From: Gordonia crocea | GTDB lineage: Bacteria; Actinomycetota; Actinomycetes; Mycobacteriales; Mycobacteriaceae | Length of the DNA: 64,000 nt | Direction: 5' to 3' | NCBI RefSeq assembly: GCF_009932435.1 | Contig: NZ_BJOU01000001.1 | Span: 1,364,001 to 1,428,000, forward strand | Shown: positions 36,689 through 46,344 of the stretch, piece by piece | How the letters are laid out: each line of letters opens with the position of its first letter | Position numbering within the stretch: the stretch's first letter is position 1 | Translations under genes and position numbers: made by a program | The notes under the pieces: model-generated | Databases searched by the model: none | What the model saw: the letters and a program-made list of their open reading frames with translations, nothing else | What the model was told of the DNA's origin: nothing

Positions 36689-37097
36689 GTCGATCCTCCT
36701 CAGGGTGCAGGGCCTCCCCGGGTGGGAGTTCCAGCAATGATGCAGGGGGCCGTTGTCTCTCATCGATGCAGGTCGGGGCGGTGCGAAGTCCGTCATCTGG
36801 GCGAAATGTGGGTGTCATCGCGCCGAATCGTCGGGTCGCGACGATTCGGGGAGAAGCGGTGGGAAACGTGCCGCGACGCGGCCGGAGACGGAGGGGAGCC
36901 AGTGATGGGCGCAACAGTGCCGCCGGGTAGACTATCCAAACAGTACGGCCGTTATGTTTGTTCACCCGCGCGGTACAGACCGCGGGCGTACTAGGTTTGA
37001 CTTAATGCAGGTCGGCGTCGCGAAACCCGCGCCCCGAACCTGACGCCAGACATCGCAGACACAACCTGCGCCCGATGCCGAGGAGGGCACCAGCCAC
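36689..37097. other. 409-bp intergenic region between the thioesterase and icd
   Basis: There is no convincing gene. It contains an 11-bp perfect inverted repeat (36823-36849), a TAGACT box near 36928 that may serve icd, a GC-rich imperfect palindrome around 36966-36988, and the icd ribosome site GAGGAGG. Confidence 0.6.
36823..36849. repeat. 11-bp perfect inverted repeat upstream of icd
   Basis: CCGAATCGTCG and its exact complement flank GGTCG. There is no T-tract, so it is more like an operator or a structured leader than a terminator. Confidence 0.8.
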
Positions 37098-38318
37098 ATG
37101 GGCAAGATCAAGGTCGAGGGAACGGTCGTCGAGCTCGACGGCGACGAGATGACTCGAATCATCTGGCAGTTCATCAAAGAGCGGCTCATCCACCCCTATC
37201 TCGACGTCAACCTCGATTACTACGACCTGGGCATCGAGCACCGCGACGCGACGGACGACCAGGTCACCGTCGACGCCGCCCACGCCATCCAGAAGCACGG
37301 CGTCGGCGTGAAGTGTGCGACGATCACCCCCGACGAGGCCCGCGTTGAGGAGTTCGGCCTGAAGAAGATGTGGCGCTCGCCCAACGGGACGATCCGCAAC
37401 ATCCTCGGCGGCACCATCTTCCGTGCGCCCATCCTCATCTCGAACGTGCCCCGCCTGGTGCCGGGCTGGACCAAGCCGGTCGTCGTCGGCCGTCACGCCT
37501 TCGGCGACCAGTACCGCGCCACCGACTTCAAGGTGCCCGGCGCCGGCACCGTCACCATCACCTACACGCCCGACGACGGCTCCGAGCCGATCGAGCACGA
37601 GATCGTCAAGATCCCCGAAGAGGGCGGGGTCGTGATGGGTATGTACAACTTCAACAAGTCCATCGAGGACTTCGCGCGCGCCTCGTTCAACTACGGCCTG
37701 CAGCGCAACTACCCGGTGTACCTGTCGACCAAGAACACCATCCTCAAGGCATACGACGGTGCGTTCAAGGACATCTTCCAGCAGGTTTTCGACTCCGAGT
37801 TCAAGAGCGAATTCGATGCCGCCGGTCTGCACTACGAGCACCGCCTGATCGACGACATGGTGGCCTCCAGCCTGAAGTGGGAGGGCGGCTATGTCTGGGC
37901 GTGTAAGAACTACGACGGTGACGTGCAGTCCGACACCGTCGCGCAGGGCTACGGCTCGCTGGGCCTGATGACCTCCGTCCTGCTCACCCCGGACGGCAAG
38001 ACCTGTGAGGCCGAGGCCGCCCACGGCACCGTGACCCGCCACTACCGGCAGCACCAGCAGGGCAAGCCGACGTCGACCAACCCGATCGCGTCGATCTTCG
38101 CCTGGACCCGTGGCCTCGACCATCGCGGCAAGCTCGACAACACCCCCGAGGTGCGCGAGTTCGCCAACACCCTCGAGGACGTCATCATCAAGTCCGTCGA
38201 GTCGGGCAAGATGACCAAGGACCTGGCCCTGCTCGTCGGCGGCGACCAGGCTTACCAGACCACCGAGGAGTTCCTCGCGACCCTCGACGAGAATCTGGCG
38301 AAGGCGCTCAAGGCCTGA
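37098..38318 (+). CDS. icd: NADP-dependent isocitrate dehydrogenase (Icd1 type)
   Basis: Icd oxidises isocitrate to 2-oxoglutarate in the TCA cycle, giving NADPH. The 406-residue protein is the homodimeric eukaryote-like type: [62 protein letters not shown], the signature [25 protein letters not shown], and [30 protein letters not shown]. It matches Rv3339c, which also lies near metX-metY in M. tuberculosis. GAGGAGG stands upstream of the ATG. Confidence 0.98.
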   Translation: MGKIKVEGTVVELDGDEMTRIIWQFIKERLIHPYLDVNLDYYDLGIEHRDATDDQVTVDAAHAIQKHGVGVKCATITPDEARVEEFGLKKMWRSPNGTIRNILGGTIFRAPILISNVPRLVPGWTKPVVVGRHAFGDQYRATDFKVPGAGTVTITYTPDDGSEPIEHEIVKIPEEGGVVMGMYNFNKSIEDFARASFNYGLQRNYPVYLSTKNTILKAYDGAFKDIFQQVFDSEFKSEFDAAGLHYEHRLIDDMVASSLKWEGGYVWACKNYDGDVQSDTVAQGYGSLGLMTSVLLTPDGKTCEAEAAHGTVTRHYRQHQQGKPTSTNPIASIFAWTRGLDHRGKLDNTPEVREFANTLEDVIIKSVESGKMTKDLALLVGGDQAYQTTEEFLATLDENLAKALKA

Positions 38319-38344
38319 CCGCTGCCACCGGCTACCGTGGCCGG

Positions 38345-39196
38345 GTGAGCATTTCGGTAACGACGGTCAACGTCAACGGTATTCGCGCGGCGGCCAAGTC
38401 GCGTTCCGAGGAGAACCTCGGGATCCTTCCGTGGCTGGCCGAGCTTGATTCGGATGTCGTTGCGTTGCAAGAGATCCGGGCTTCGCTCGAGCAGGCCGAG
38501 GAAGCATTGGCGCCGGCCCTCGACGAGGGCTGGCACCTGAGCATGGCTGAGTCGACGGTGAAGGGCCACGCGGGCGTGGGGCTCTTGACCCGCGTAGCGC
38601 CCGCGGCGGTGCGCGTCGGGTTCGGCAGCGATGAGTTCGACGCACTGGGCCGCTACATCGAGGTGGACCTGCCCGATCTGGCCGGTGGGCTGACCGCCGG
38701 CAGTCTGTATCTGCCCAAGGGGGCGGTGGATCCGGACCAGACCTCCACCGCGACCGAGACCGACGCCCGTAAGTTCGCCGAGAAGAAACGCTTCCTCGAC
38801 GAGTTCGGCACCTATCTGCGGGGCCTGCTGGCATCGGACCGCCACGCGGTCGTCGGCGGCGACTGGAACATTGCGCCCGCCGAGAACGACATCAAAGCGT
38901 TCAAGACCAACCGCCGCAGCCCCGGCTTCCTCCCGCACGAGCGCGAGTGGGTGGCCGGGTTGCTCGATGACGGCTGGGTCGACGTCACGCGCTCCCTCGT
39001 CGGTGATGTGCCCGGCCCCTACAGCTGGTGGTCGTGGCGGGGGAAATCCTTCGACAACGACGCCGGCTGGCGGATCGACTACCACCTGGTGACCCCGGGG
39101 TTGGCGGGTCGGGCGTCGACGTCCCATGTGCACCGGCCGGCCGCCTACAACCTGCGCTGGTCGGACCACAGCGCTGTTACCACCGTCTTCGAGTAG
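38345..39196 (+). CDS. xthA: Exodeoxyribonuclease III / AP endonuclease
   Basis: The 283-residue protein of the exonuclease III family removes abasic-site blocks in base excision repair. Key segments are TVNVNGIRAAAKS, ALQEIR with the metal-binding Glu, GSLYLPKG, VVGGDWNIAPAENDIKAFK with the catalytic Asp-x-Asn, GWRIDYHLVT and RWSDHSAVTTVF with the final Asp-His pair. The GTG at 38345 has TACCGT (38333-38338) six bases upstream, so it is probably leaderless. It follows icd by 26 bp and precedes the SOS-boxed DUF222 gene. Confidence 0.95.
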   Translation: MSISVTTVNVNGIRAAAKSRSEENLGILPWLAELDSDVVALQEIRASLEQAEEALAPALDEGWHLSMAESTVKGHAGVGLLTRVAPAAVRVGFGSDEFDALGRYIEVDLPDLAGGLTAGSLYLPKGAVDPDQTSTATETDARKFAEKKRFLDEFGTYLRGLLASDRHAVVGGDWNIAPAENDIKAFKTNRRSPGFLPHEREWVAGLLDDGWVDVTRSLVGDVPGPYSWWSWRGKSFDNDAGWRIDYHLVTPGLAGRASTSHVHRPAAYNLRWSDHSAVTTVFE

Positions 39197-39230
39197 AGCA
39201 GCGGCCATCCCGGCTGGAGCTCAAGGGGTG

Positions 39231-40781
39231 TCAGAGGGTGGTGTAGCCGAGGCGGGTGCAGAGTCGGTTTTCGATGGGCGACAAGGGTGGGTCGGCGTCG
39301 CTGTCGCTGGTCGCGGCCTCGCTTGTGGGTTCTGGCTCGCTGCGGGTTCGGATGCGCGCGATGGTGTCGCGGGCCAGGTCGTCGGCGTGGTGGGTTTGGT
39401 TGATGCGGCTGGTGCCGGCTTGGCCGTTGTGGCAGCGCAGTCTCCAGGCGACGCGCCCGGTGTGGGGTCCGTGGCGTTGGTAGATCGTCTCCCATTGCAA
39501 CGGCTTGTCTCCAACGGCTCGATTGTTCCTACCGGTGGTGGGGGTCAGTTTGTCGATATCGGTGGCTCCGCCTTTGGCCCAGTCGGGCAGATGATGCATT
39601 TCATTGAAAATGAACGGCACATCGGAGTCGGGATTGCTGTCGCCGCGGTCGCGGGCGAACAGGGCGCAGCGCTGGGCGAAGGTGGCGGCGCGCTTGGCCC
39701 GCCCGTGATAGAGGATTTCGCGGGTGTGGTCTTGAAACACGACCAGCTGCGGGTCGAAGTGCGCGGCTACCTCGATGAGTTCGCTGATCGGGATCAGGGT
39801 GCCGGTGGTGGTGATCGCGTGACCACAACCGGCCTTGAGATCGGCCACGCTCGCGGTGATGATCATTTGGCCGGGGATCTTTCTGGCCGGGCCCAGGCCG
39901 CCGTGACCGGTCACATAGTCGCACAGTGCTTCGAAGGCGTCGTGGTTGCGCTGTTCGGTATCGCGGTGATCACGCTGACGAGCCTCAGCGAGTTTCGGAT
40001 CATCAGGATCATGGTCGCCGATCGACCCGTGCAGCCGCTCGGCGGGCTCATCGGCGGGATTGTTCATACCCGGTGCGGCCCAGTTCGCCAGGACCAACTC
40101 GAACTTGGCGCGCAGTGCGGGGGTGAGGTTGGCGGTCAGTTTCGACATCAACTGTTGATCCTGCGGCCCCAGGTGCAGCGAACGCTGGCGGCGCCGGTCT
40201 TTTTCATCCGACAAGGCCCCATCCGGATCCAGATAGGCCAACAATGCGATCCCGGCCTTGCGCAGCTCCTGCGGGGTCAACTCCCCGGCCATCGCAGCCA
40301 GATTGATCTCGGCCTGTTCGATCACGTCGGCGGCCAGGCGCCAGGGCAGGCGGCGCATAACATCACGGATCTCATCGACATGAGCCCCGCTGATCGCCCC
40401 ATCAGCAATGGCGGTAGCGGTGGCCGGGAACCGCGGATCTAGAGTCTGCCCGGTCGGAGAGGTCAGCCGGGCGATCTTCTCCGCCCGCCGATAGCGCTTC
40501 TTGGCCTCGGGCCGTCCCAGCCGCAGGCCTTTGGCCAGCCAGGTCATCGGGTGGGTGAAGCCGTCGCGGGCGTAGGCGCAGCGGTCGTTGATTTCGGTGA
40601 ACAATTGGGCGTCGATGGCTTCGGTGCGGCAGCGGGTGCGTTCGAGGGTGCGTGCCGCGGCCAACAGGTCGTCCTCGGTTTCGGCGGCCCAGACCGCGGT
40701 GGTCAGTCGGTGTTGGGCGGCCTCGATCAACGCCAGCAACTCCACCGGCGAATCCGGCAACACCGGGGTCGTATCGGTCAT
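39231..40781 (-). CDS. DUF222/HNH endonuclease-like protein (13E12 repeat family), SOS-controlled
   Basis: The 516-residue protein has the N-terminal DUF222 helical domain (about 10-330; AYARDGFTHPMTWLAKGLRLGRPEAKKRYRRAEKI, ISGAHVDEIRDVM) and a C-terminal HNH-like region FIFNEMHHLPDWAKGGATDIDKLTPTTGRNNRAVGD. The catalytic HH is present, but the Cys pairs that bind zinc in most relatives are missing and the last His is replaced by NN, so nuclease activity is uncertain. AGAGGAGGTGG precedes the ATG at 40781. A LexA-type box lies 40 bp upstream. Such genes are numerous, variable in location and often damage-inducible in mycobacteria. It interrupts the xthA-trpS interval. Confidence 0.9.
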   Translation of the reverse strand: MTDTTPVLPDSPVELLALIEAAQHRLTTAVWAAETEDDLLAAARTLERTRCRTEAIDAQLFTEINDRCAYARDGFTHPMTWLAKGLRLGRPEAKKRYRRAEKIARLTSPTGQTLDPRFPATATAIADGAISGAHVDEIRDVMRRLPWRLAADVIEQAEINLAAMAGELTPQELRKAGIALLAYLDPDGALSDEKDRRRQRSLHLGPQDQQLMSKLTANLTPALRAKFELVLANWAAPGMNNPADEPAERLHGSIGDHDPDDPKLAEARQRDHRDTEQRNHDAFEALCDYVTGHGGLGPARKIPGQMIITASVADLKAGCGHAITTTGTLIPISELIEVAAHFDPQLVVFQDHTREILYHGRAKRAATFAQRCALFARDRGDSNPDSDVPFIFNEMHHLPDWAKGGATDIDKLTPTTGRNNRAVGDKPLQWETIYQRHGPHTGRVAWRLRCHNGQAGTSRINQTHHADDLARDTIARIRTRSEPEPTSEAATSDSDADPPLSPIENRLCTRLGYTTL

Positions 40782-40808
40782 CGGATCCACCTCCTCTGAA
40801 CTGCGTAA

Positions 40809-41975
<1,167 letters not shown>

Positions 41976-41994
41976 CGTCTGCGACGATTGGCCC

Positions 41995-43014
41995 ATGGCT
42001 TCGCTACCCCCACCGATCGCCGTCGTCGTCGACACGGTCGTGGCCGTCGTGCGCGGCATCGTCGACCGGGTGTCCGCGCTCATCACGGCCATCACCGAGG
42101 GGTTTGCCGCGCTGCGCGAGCGATATCCCCGTTTGGACCGCGTCGTCGCGACACAGGAGCGCCACGACGAGCACTATGGCGGTGCCTTCGCCGCGGCGAT
42201 GAGTTTCCGCACGGTGATGGCGCTGGTCCCCGTGTTGATGGTGGCGTTTGCCGTCGCCGGTTTCATCCTGTCACGCCAGCCCGAGTTGCTCGACGACATC
42301 CGTCGCACGATCGTCGACGCCGCGCCGGGCGGTTTGGGCGAGACCCTCGCCAAAGCGATGGATTCGGCGATCCGTTCGCGGTCGACGGTCGGTACGCTCG
42401 GCCTGCTCTTCGCCGCCTGGACTGGGATCAATTGGATGTCGGGTGCGCGGCAGGCGATGACCGCGATTTGGGGCGGCAACGTCGACCGCAACCCCGTGTT
42501 GTCGAAGGTCTTCGATCTCGGCCAGTTCGCCCTGCTCGGACTCTGGTTCGCGGTGGCGTTGGTATTGAGCCTGGCCGGGTCGTCGAGACTGGCCGATCGA
42601 GTCCTGGTGTGGCTCAACCTGGATTGGTCGCCGGTGGCCGTCAGTCTGTTCCAACTGCTGGCGCCACTCGTCTCGATCCTCATCACCTGGCCGCTGCTGA
42701 CCGTGGTGCTGGCCAAGGTCCCCCTGGTCAACCTCCCGCTGCGCAACGCGTGGAAGGCCGGTCTGCTGGCGGCCGTCGCTTTCGAGGTGCTCAAGGTGGT
42801 GGCCGGGATGATCATCGGCGCCACCAGCCGCGGGCCGGCCGGGGCGGCGTTCGGATCGATCATCACCGTGATGATGTTCATCAACATCGTCGCCCGGATC
42901 ATGTTTTATGCGACGGCGTGGTGTGCCACCGATCCGATCAACGAGCAGTACCTCCTCGACGGCGATGAATCCGAAGAGGAGGACGCCACCGTCGACGAAG
43001 ACGAGCGGGTGTAG
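41995..43014 (+). CDS. YihY/YhjD-type inner membrane protein
   Basis: The 339-residue protein has about six membrane helices and the YihY (formerly RNase BN) family signature: GGAFAAAMSFRTVMALVPVLMVAFAVAGF, WTGINWMSGARQAMTAIWG, NLPLRNAWKAGLLAAVAFEVLKVVAG and VARIMFYATAWCATDP. It corresponds to Rv3335c. The old RNase role has been withdrawn for this family; lipid or substrate export has been proposed. A GACGAT box six bases before the ATG resembles the leaderless -10. The stop codon lies inside the repeat array at 43013. Confidence 0.9.
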   Translation: MASLPPPIAVVVDTVVAVVRGIVDRVSALITAITEGFAALRERYPRLDRVVATQERHDEHYGGAFAAAMSFRTVMALVPVLMVAFAVAGFILSRQPELLDDIRRTIVDAAPGGLGETLAKAMDSAIRSRSTVGTLGLLFAAWTGINWMSGARQAMTAIWGGNVDRNPVLSKVFDLGQFALLGLWFAVALVLSLAGSSRLADRVLVWLNLDWSPVAVSLFQLLAPLVSILITWPLLTVVLAKVPLVNLPLRNAWKAGLLAAVAFEVLKVVAGMIIGATSRGPAGAAFGSIITVMMFINIVARIMFYATAWCATDPINEQYLLDGDESEEEDATVDEDERV

Positions 43015-43070
43015 GGCCCAGTCGACGAGATTGAGGGCCCAGTCGGCGGGGATGAGGGCCCAGTCGGCGG
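43013..43070 (-). repeat. Second copy of the 21-bp repeat array, inverted
   Basis: Units are at 43024-43044 and 43045-43065, with partial units on each side. On the minus strand they read GACTGGGCCCTCAATCTC plus GTC and a variant. 43013-43048 is the exact reverse complement of 6926-6961. The array fills the whole gap between the yihY-like stop and the dacB1 stop. Confidence 0.95.
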
Positions 43071-44420
43071 TCAGCGCTGCTTGGACAGGGTGCGGATCCC
43101 CGCGTAGCCCAGACCACCGACGACGATCGCCGCGATCAGGCCGAGGACCAGGCTGTTGTCGAAGATCCCCGGGTGGGAGTCCGCCACCGCCGGCGCGGGA
43201 CCCGCAACGGGGGTGCGGCGCGGCGTCGATGAGGCCGGCGTCGACGAGGGGGCCGCGTCGTTCTGGTCGTCGGACTGCTTGGCGTTGAGGCTGCCGATGG
43301 ATGCGCCGGAGGGCGCCCGGCCGCCCCAGGCGAAGAGGTCCTTGGCCTGGGTCCAGTACGACGACGTCTCGGTCGAGAGCCCGTACAGCTGGACGATCAG
43401 CACGTCGCGAGAACCGGCGCGCGCGGCGCCCACGTAGGTCTTCAATGCATCGTCGGTGTATCCGGTCTTGCCGCCGAGCATCCCGGGGTAGCCCTCGACC
43501 AGCAGATTGTTGCTGGTGAACATGTCATAGGCCGGATGGTCCTTGTCGCCGGGGATCTCCGGGCGCGCCGGGTAGCCGGGGAAGCGGTACTGGCGCTTGC
43601 CGATGATCTCGCGGAAGGTGGCGTTGCGCATCGCCGCTCGGAAAATCAGCGCGAGATCGTAGGCGGACACCGACATCCCCGGCGCGTCCAGCCCCGACGG
43701 TGAGGCGGCGCGGGTGTCGAGCGCCCCCAGTTCCCTCGCCCGGTCGTTCATCTTGCTCAGTGCCGCGTCGACCCCGCCGATTTGACGGGCCACCACCATG
43801 GCGCAATCGTTGCCCGACACCATCAGCAGACCGGTGAGCATGTCCCGGTTGGTGTAGCGCCCGCGCGGACCGGTACCGCAGGAGTCGCCTTCGGTCTCGT
43901 ACTCGGCCTTCTGCACGGTGACCGACTCATTCAGGTCCAACTCGTCCAGCGCGACGAGGGCGAGCAGCACCTTGATCGTCGACGCGGGGCGGTAGCGGCC
44001 GTGGGGATCCTTCGCCGCCAGGATATCGCCGGTGCCCATGTCGGCGACGAGCCACGACGCGGAGGTCAGTTTGGCCGGCGGGTGGCCCATGCCATCGGCG
44101 ACGATCACCCCGCACGACGACAGACGCGGACCGCCGATCGGCGGTATCTGCACGGGCAACGGTCGGGGAGTGGTCGCACCCGGTCGGGGGACCTCCGACG
44201 CGTCGACGGCGGGCGGCGTCGACGACTTGTGCGGGCAGTGATCGGTCGGCGGGGTCGCCGGATGGACGCCGGCGACATGGCCGGGGCCGTTCGGGTCGGC
44301 CCAGGCCGCCGGACCGGTGAACAGGGCCGACGGGCTCGCCGCAACCACTCCCGCGCAGACTACGACGAGGGTGCGCGACACTGCCGTCGACAACCGATGG
44401 CGGGCCCCCGAGACAATCAC
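43071..44420 (-). CDS. dacB1: D-alanyl-D-alanine carboxypeptidase (DacB1, S11 family)
   Basis: The enzyme trims the terminal D-Ala of peptidoglycan stem peptides outside the membrane. The 449-residue protein has a signal peptide (about 1-42, ending AAWADP), a Pro/Thr-rich spacer, then the S11 domain with ASTIKVLL (SxxK), SGNDCAM (SxN) and GGKTGYTDDALKTY (KTG). It ends in a Thr/Pro-rich linker and a C-terminal membrane helix (SLVLGLIAAIVVGGLGYAGI). The GTG at 44420 has TAGGGT (44432-44427) six bases upstream, consistent with a leaderless mRNA. Confidence 0.95.
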   Translation of the reverse strand: MIVSGARHRLSTAVSRTLVVVCAGVVAASPSALFTGPAAWADPNGPGHVAGVHPATPPTDHCPHKSSTPPAVDASEVPRPGATTPRPLPVQIPPIGGPRLSSCGVIVADGMGHPPAKLTSASWLVADMGTGDILAAKDPHGRYRPASTIKVLLALVALDELDLNESVTVQKAEYETEGDSCGTGPRGRYTNRDMLTGLLMVSGNDCAMVVARQIGGVDAALSKMNDRARELGALDTRAASPSGLDAPGMSVSAYDLALIFRAAMRNATFREIIGKRQYRFPGYPARPEIPGDKDHPAYDMFTSNNLLVEGYPGMLGGKTGYTDDALKTYVGAARAGSRDVLIVQLYGLSTETSSYWTQAKDLFAWGGRAPSGASIGSLNAKQSDDQNDAAPSSTPASSTPRRTPVAGPAPAVADSHPGIFDNSLVLGLIAAIVVGGLGYAGIRTLSKQR

Positions 44421-44476
44421 GGCCTCACCCTAACAAGCGGGCGCGGTGATCGGCCGGGGGCCGCGCCGGTGGGCGA

Positions 44477-44767
44477 CTACCGGCCCATCGAACCCCCATG
44501 CGACATGCCCTGGGGCATCCGGGGTTTGGTCATCGTGGGTTGGGACATTGCCGGTGATGACATTGCCGCCGGTGACGACATCGCCGGTGACGACATTGCC
44601 GGTGACGACATTGCCGGCTGGGTCATGGACGGCTGGGTCATGGACGGGTTGGACATCGGCGGCGGGGTGTCATCGGTGTCGTCACAGGCACCGAGCAGGG
44701 CGATGCCGACGGCGCCGAGCGCGGCGGCGACGATCATGCGGATGGGCGGTTTCGGGTGGGTGTTCAT
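44477..44767 (-). CDS. Methionine-rich repeat lipoprotein under a SigK-type promoter
   Basis: The 96-residue product has a lipoprotein signal with lipobox LGAC (Cys28). The mature part is built of about nine M-(S/T)-x-P-x pentapeptides (MSNPS, MTQPS, MTQPA, MSSPA and so on) and ends MSHGGSMGR. Twelve of its 69 mature residues are Met. Such repeats could bind Cu(I) through thioether groups or absorb oxidants; neither is shown. GGAGG precedes the ATG. A SigK-like promoter (44813-44840) lies upstream, and sigK itself is divergent. I know of no named family. Confidence 0.85.
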   Translation of the reverse strand: MNTHPKPPIRMIVAAALGAVGIALLGACDDTDDTPPPMSNPSMTQPSMTQPAMSSPAMSSPAMSSPAAMSSPAMSQPTMTKPRMPQGMSHGGSMGR

Positions 44768-44812
44768 CGGTGACCTCCGGTTTCGTCGGGCGCGGGATTG
44801 CACCCGACGGGT

Positions 44813-44840
44813 ATTCGCCGCCGGCACCACGGTGGATTGG
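44813..44840 (-). promoter_or_regulatory. SigK-type promoter of the Met-rich lipoprotein
   Basis: Minus strand: CCAATCC (44840-44834), 15 nt, GCGAAT (44818-44813). The -35 and spacing are identical to those before dipZ. The mycobacterial SigK consensus is CCATCC and CCGAAT. Confidence 0.75.
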
Positions 44841-44900
44841 TGGCAGTTTGGCACCGCAACCCATCCGCGTCCGGTTCGGCGACGAAGTACGTTGGTGAGG

Positions 44901-45482
44901 ATGAGTGGTGGAGTGCGGTCGGCCTCCGCGGGAGAGGTCACAGCGGCGCAGCGGGCGGCGCTGCTCAGCGCCGTCGGTCAGGGCGACCGCGCGGCGTTCG
45001 CCTCCCTCTTCGACGACCTCGGGCCCCAGACCTATCGGGTCGCGGTGCGCGTCGTGGTCAGTGTCGCCCGGGCCGAGGAAGTGGTGCAGGAGGCCTGGTT
45101 GCAGGTGTGGCGCGACGCCGATCAGTTCGATCCCTCGCGGGGCAGCGCCGCGGCCTGGATCATGACGCTGACCCGTCGTCGTGCCGTCGACGCCGTGCGC
45201 CACGACCAGGCGGCCATCAATCGTGACGTCGGCTACCACGCGCGTCGGGTTCCCGACTACGACCGGGTGAGCGAGGAAGTCGTCGACGCCGACGAGTCGC
45301 ATCAGGTGCGGCGGTGCCTCGAGGGCCTCACCGCGCTCCAGCGGGAAGCCATCGACCTCGCGTACTACGGAGGCCTGACGTACCGAGAAGTGGCCGATTC
45401 CCTGGAGGCGAACCCGGCGACGGTGAAGACGCGCATCCGCGACGGGCTGCGGGCGCTGCGGACCTGTTTGGGAGGTGGGTGA
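44901..45482 (+). CDS. sigK: ECF sigma factor SigK
   Basis: The 193-residue protein has region 2 (about 28-100; AEEVVQEAWLQVWRDADQFDPSRGSAAAWIMTLTRRRAVDAVR) and region 4 (about 138-190; LTALQREAIDLAYYGGLTYREVADSLEANPATVKTRIRDGLRAL). It resembles M. tuberculosis SigK, including the Cys pair (C139 and C189 here) whose disulfide tunes release from RskA there. GGTGAGG precedes the ATG. The rskA gene follows with the usual tight spacing. A CCATCC at 44861 might be part of an autoregulatory promoter, but its -10 is poor. Confidence 0.93.
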   Translation: MSGGVRSASAGEVTAAQRAALLSAVGQGDRAAFASLFDDLGPQTYRVAVRVVVSVARAEEVVQEAWLQVWRDADQFDPSRGSAAAWIMTLTRRRAVDAVRHDQAAINRDVGYHARRVPDYDRVSEEVVDADESHQVRRCLEGLTALQREAIDLAYYGGLTYREVADSLEANPATVKTRIRDGLRALRTCLGGG

Positions 45483-45486
45483 GGAC

Positions 45487-46209
45487 ATGACGGACGAGAA
45501 GGATCACGAGTTCGACGGTGTGCCAGAACTCGCGGCGCTCAGTGCGCTGCCCGCCGACGAGCGGGCCGCGTTCGACGCGCACCTGCGCACCTGCGCCCTG
45601 TGTCGAGCCGAGCTCGACGATCTCCAGTCGACCGCGGCGGTGTTGGCGCCGGCGGATGCGCCCCTTCCACCCGGACTGCGGGATCGGGTGCTCGCGGCGG
45701 TGGACGACCTCGCCCACACCCAGGAAGCAGCGCGAGTGGTCCGGTTGCGGCGGCGGAGCATGGCCTGGTTGGCTGCGGCATGTGCACTCGTCGCCATGGT
45801 CGGCTCGTTGGTCGTTTGGCGCAGCGGGCAGCCCGGTGAATCGCCCCGGACCCCGCAGATCGCGCAATCGGCGGTGGTGAGCTCGGTGATGGCCGCCCCG
45901 GATATGACCAAGGCCACCGCCTCGATGAGCAGCGGTGACGTGGCGGCGATGTACGCGCCGTCGCAGCGGGCGACGGTGGTCGCCACCGCGGGACTGCCGC
46001 CGATTGCGCCGGACATGATGTACCAGGTGTGGATCACCGTCGGCGACCGGGTCAAGAGCGCCGGGATGGTGCCGGGTGGCCGGGCAGACAAGTCAATGGT
46101 GGTGATGACCGACATGGACCGGCCCACCGCGGTGGGGCTGTCCGTCGAACCGGCCGCGGGCTCGGTGCAACCCACGTCGCCGATGGTGGTTCGCTTCCCG
46201 GTGCACTGA
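45487..46209 (+). CDS. rskA: Anti-sigma-K factor RskA with zinc motif and Met-rich outer domain
   Basis: RskA holds SigK at the membrane until proteolysis. The 240-residue protein has an N-terminal sigma-binding domain with HLRTCALC (H32-x3-C36-x2-C39), a zinc anti-sigma motif I do not recall in M. tuberculosis RskA. A membrane helix follows (about 92-112, SMAWLAAACALVAMVGSLVVW), then the RskA outer domain (MYQVWITVGDRVKSAGMV, VGLSVEPAAGSVQPTSP). About 11 of 129 outer residues are Met, which is unusually many. The ATG at 45487 is eleven bases after GGAGG; a GTG at 45475 overlapping sigK is the alternative. Confidence 0.9.
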   Translation: MTDEKDHEFDGVPELAALSALPADERAAFDAHLRTCALCRAELDDLQSTAAVLAPADAPLPPGLRDRVLAAVDDLAHTQEAARVVRLRRRSMAWLAAACALVAMVGSLVVWRSGQPGESPRTPQIAQSAVVSSVMAAPDMTKATASMSSGDVAAMYAPSQRATVVATAGLPPIAPDMMYQVWITVGDRVKSAGMVPGGRADKSMVVMTDMDRPTAVGLSVEPAAGSVQPTSPMVVRFPVH

Positions 46210-46257
46210 ACCACCGCCCCGGCGACGCCAGGCCCGGGCGACCGATCCTGTTCGTGG

Positions 46258-46285
46258 CCAATCCTTCCGCGGCGCGGCACCGAAT
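46258..46285 (+). promoter_or_regulatory. SigK-type promoter of dipZ
   Basis: CCAATCC (46258-46264), 15 nt, CCGAAT (46280-46285) agrees with the SigK consensus, and the -10 is exact. It lies about 60 bp before the dipZ start, after the rskA stop. Confidence 0.8.
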
Positions 46286-46344
46286 CACCCTCGGATGCGG
46301 GGCACGACCGGTGCCCGGCGCAGACGCGGCGGAGGTAGTCGGCG

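Noticed and set aside
44530..44640. Short tandem repeats resembling a CRISPR or minisatellite
   Set aside because: The period is 15 bp with no spacers, and it encodes the Met/Ser/Pro pentapeptides of the lipoprotein.
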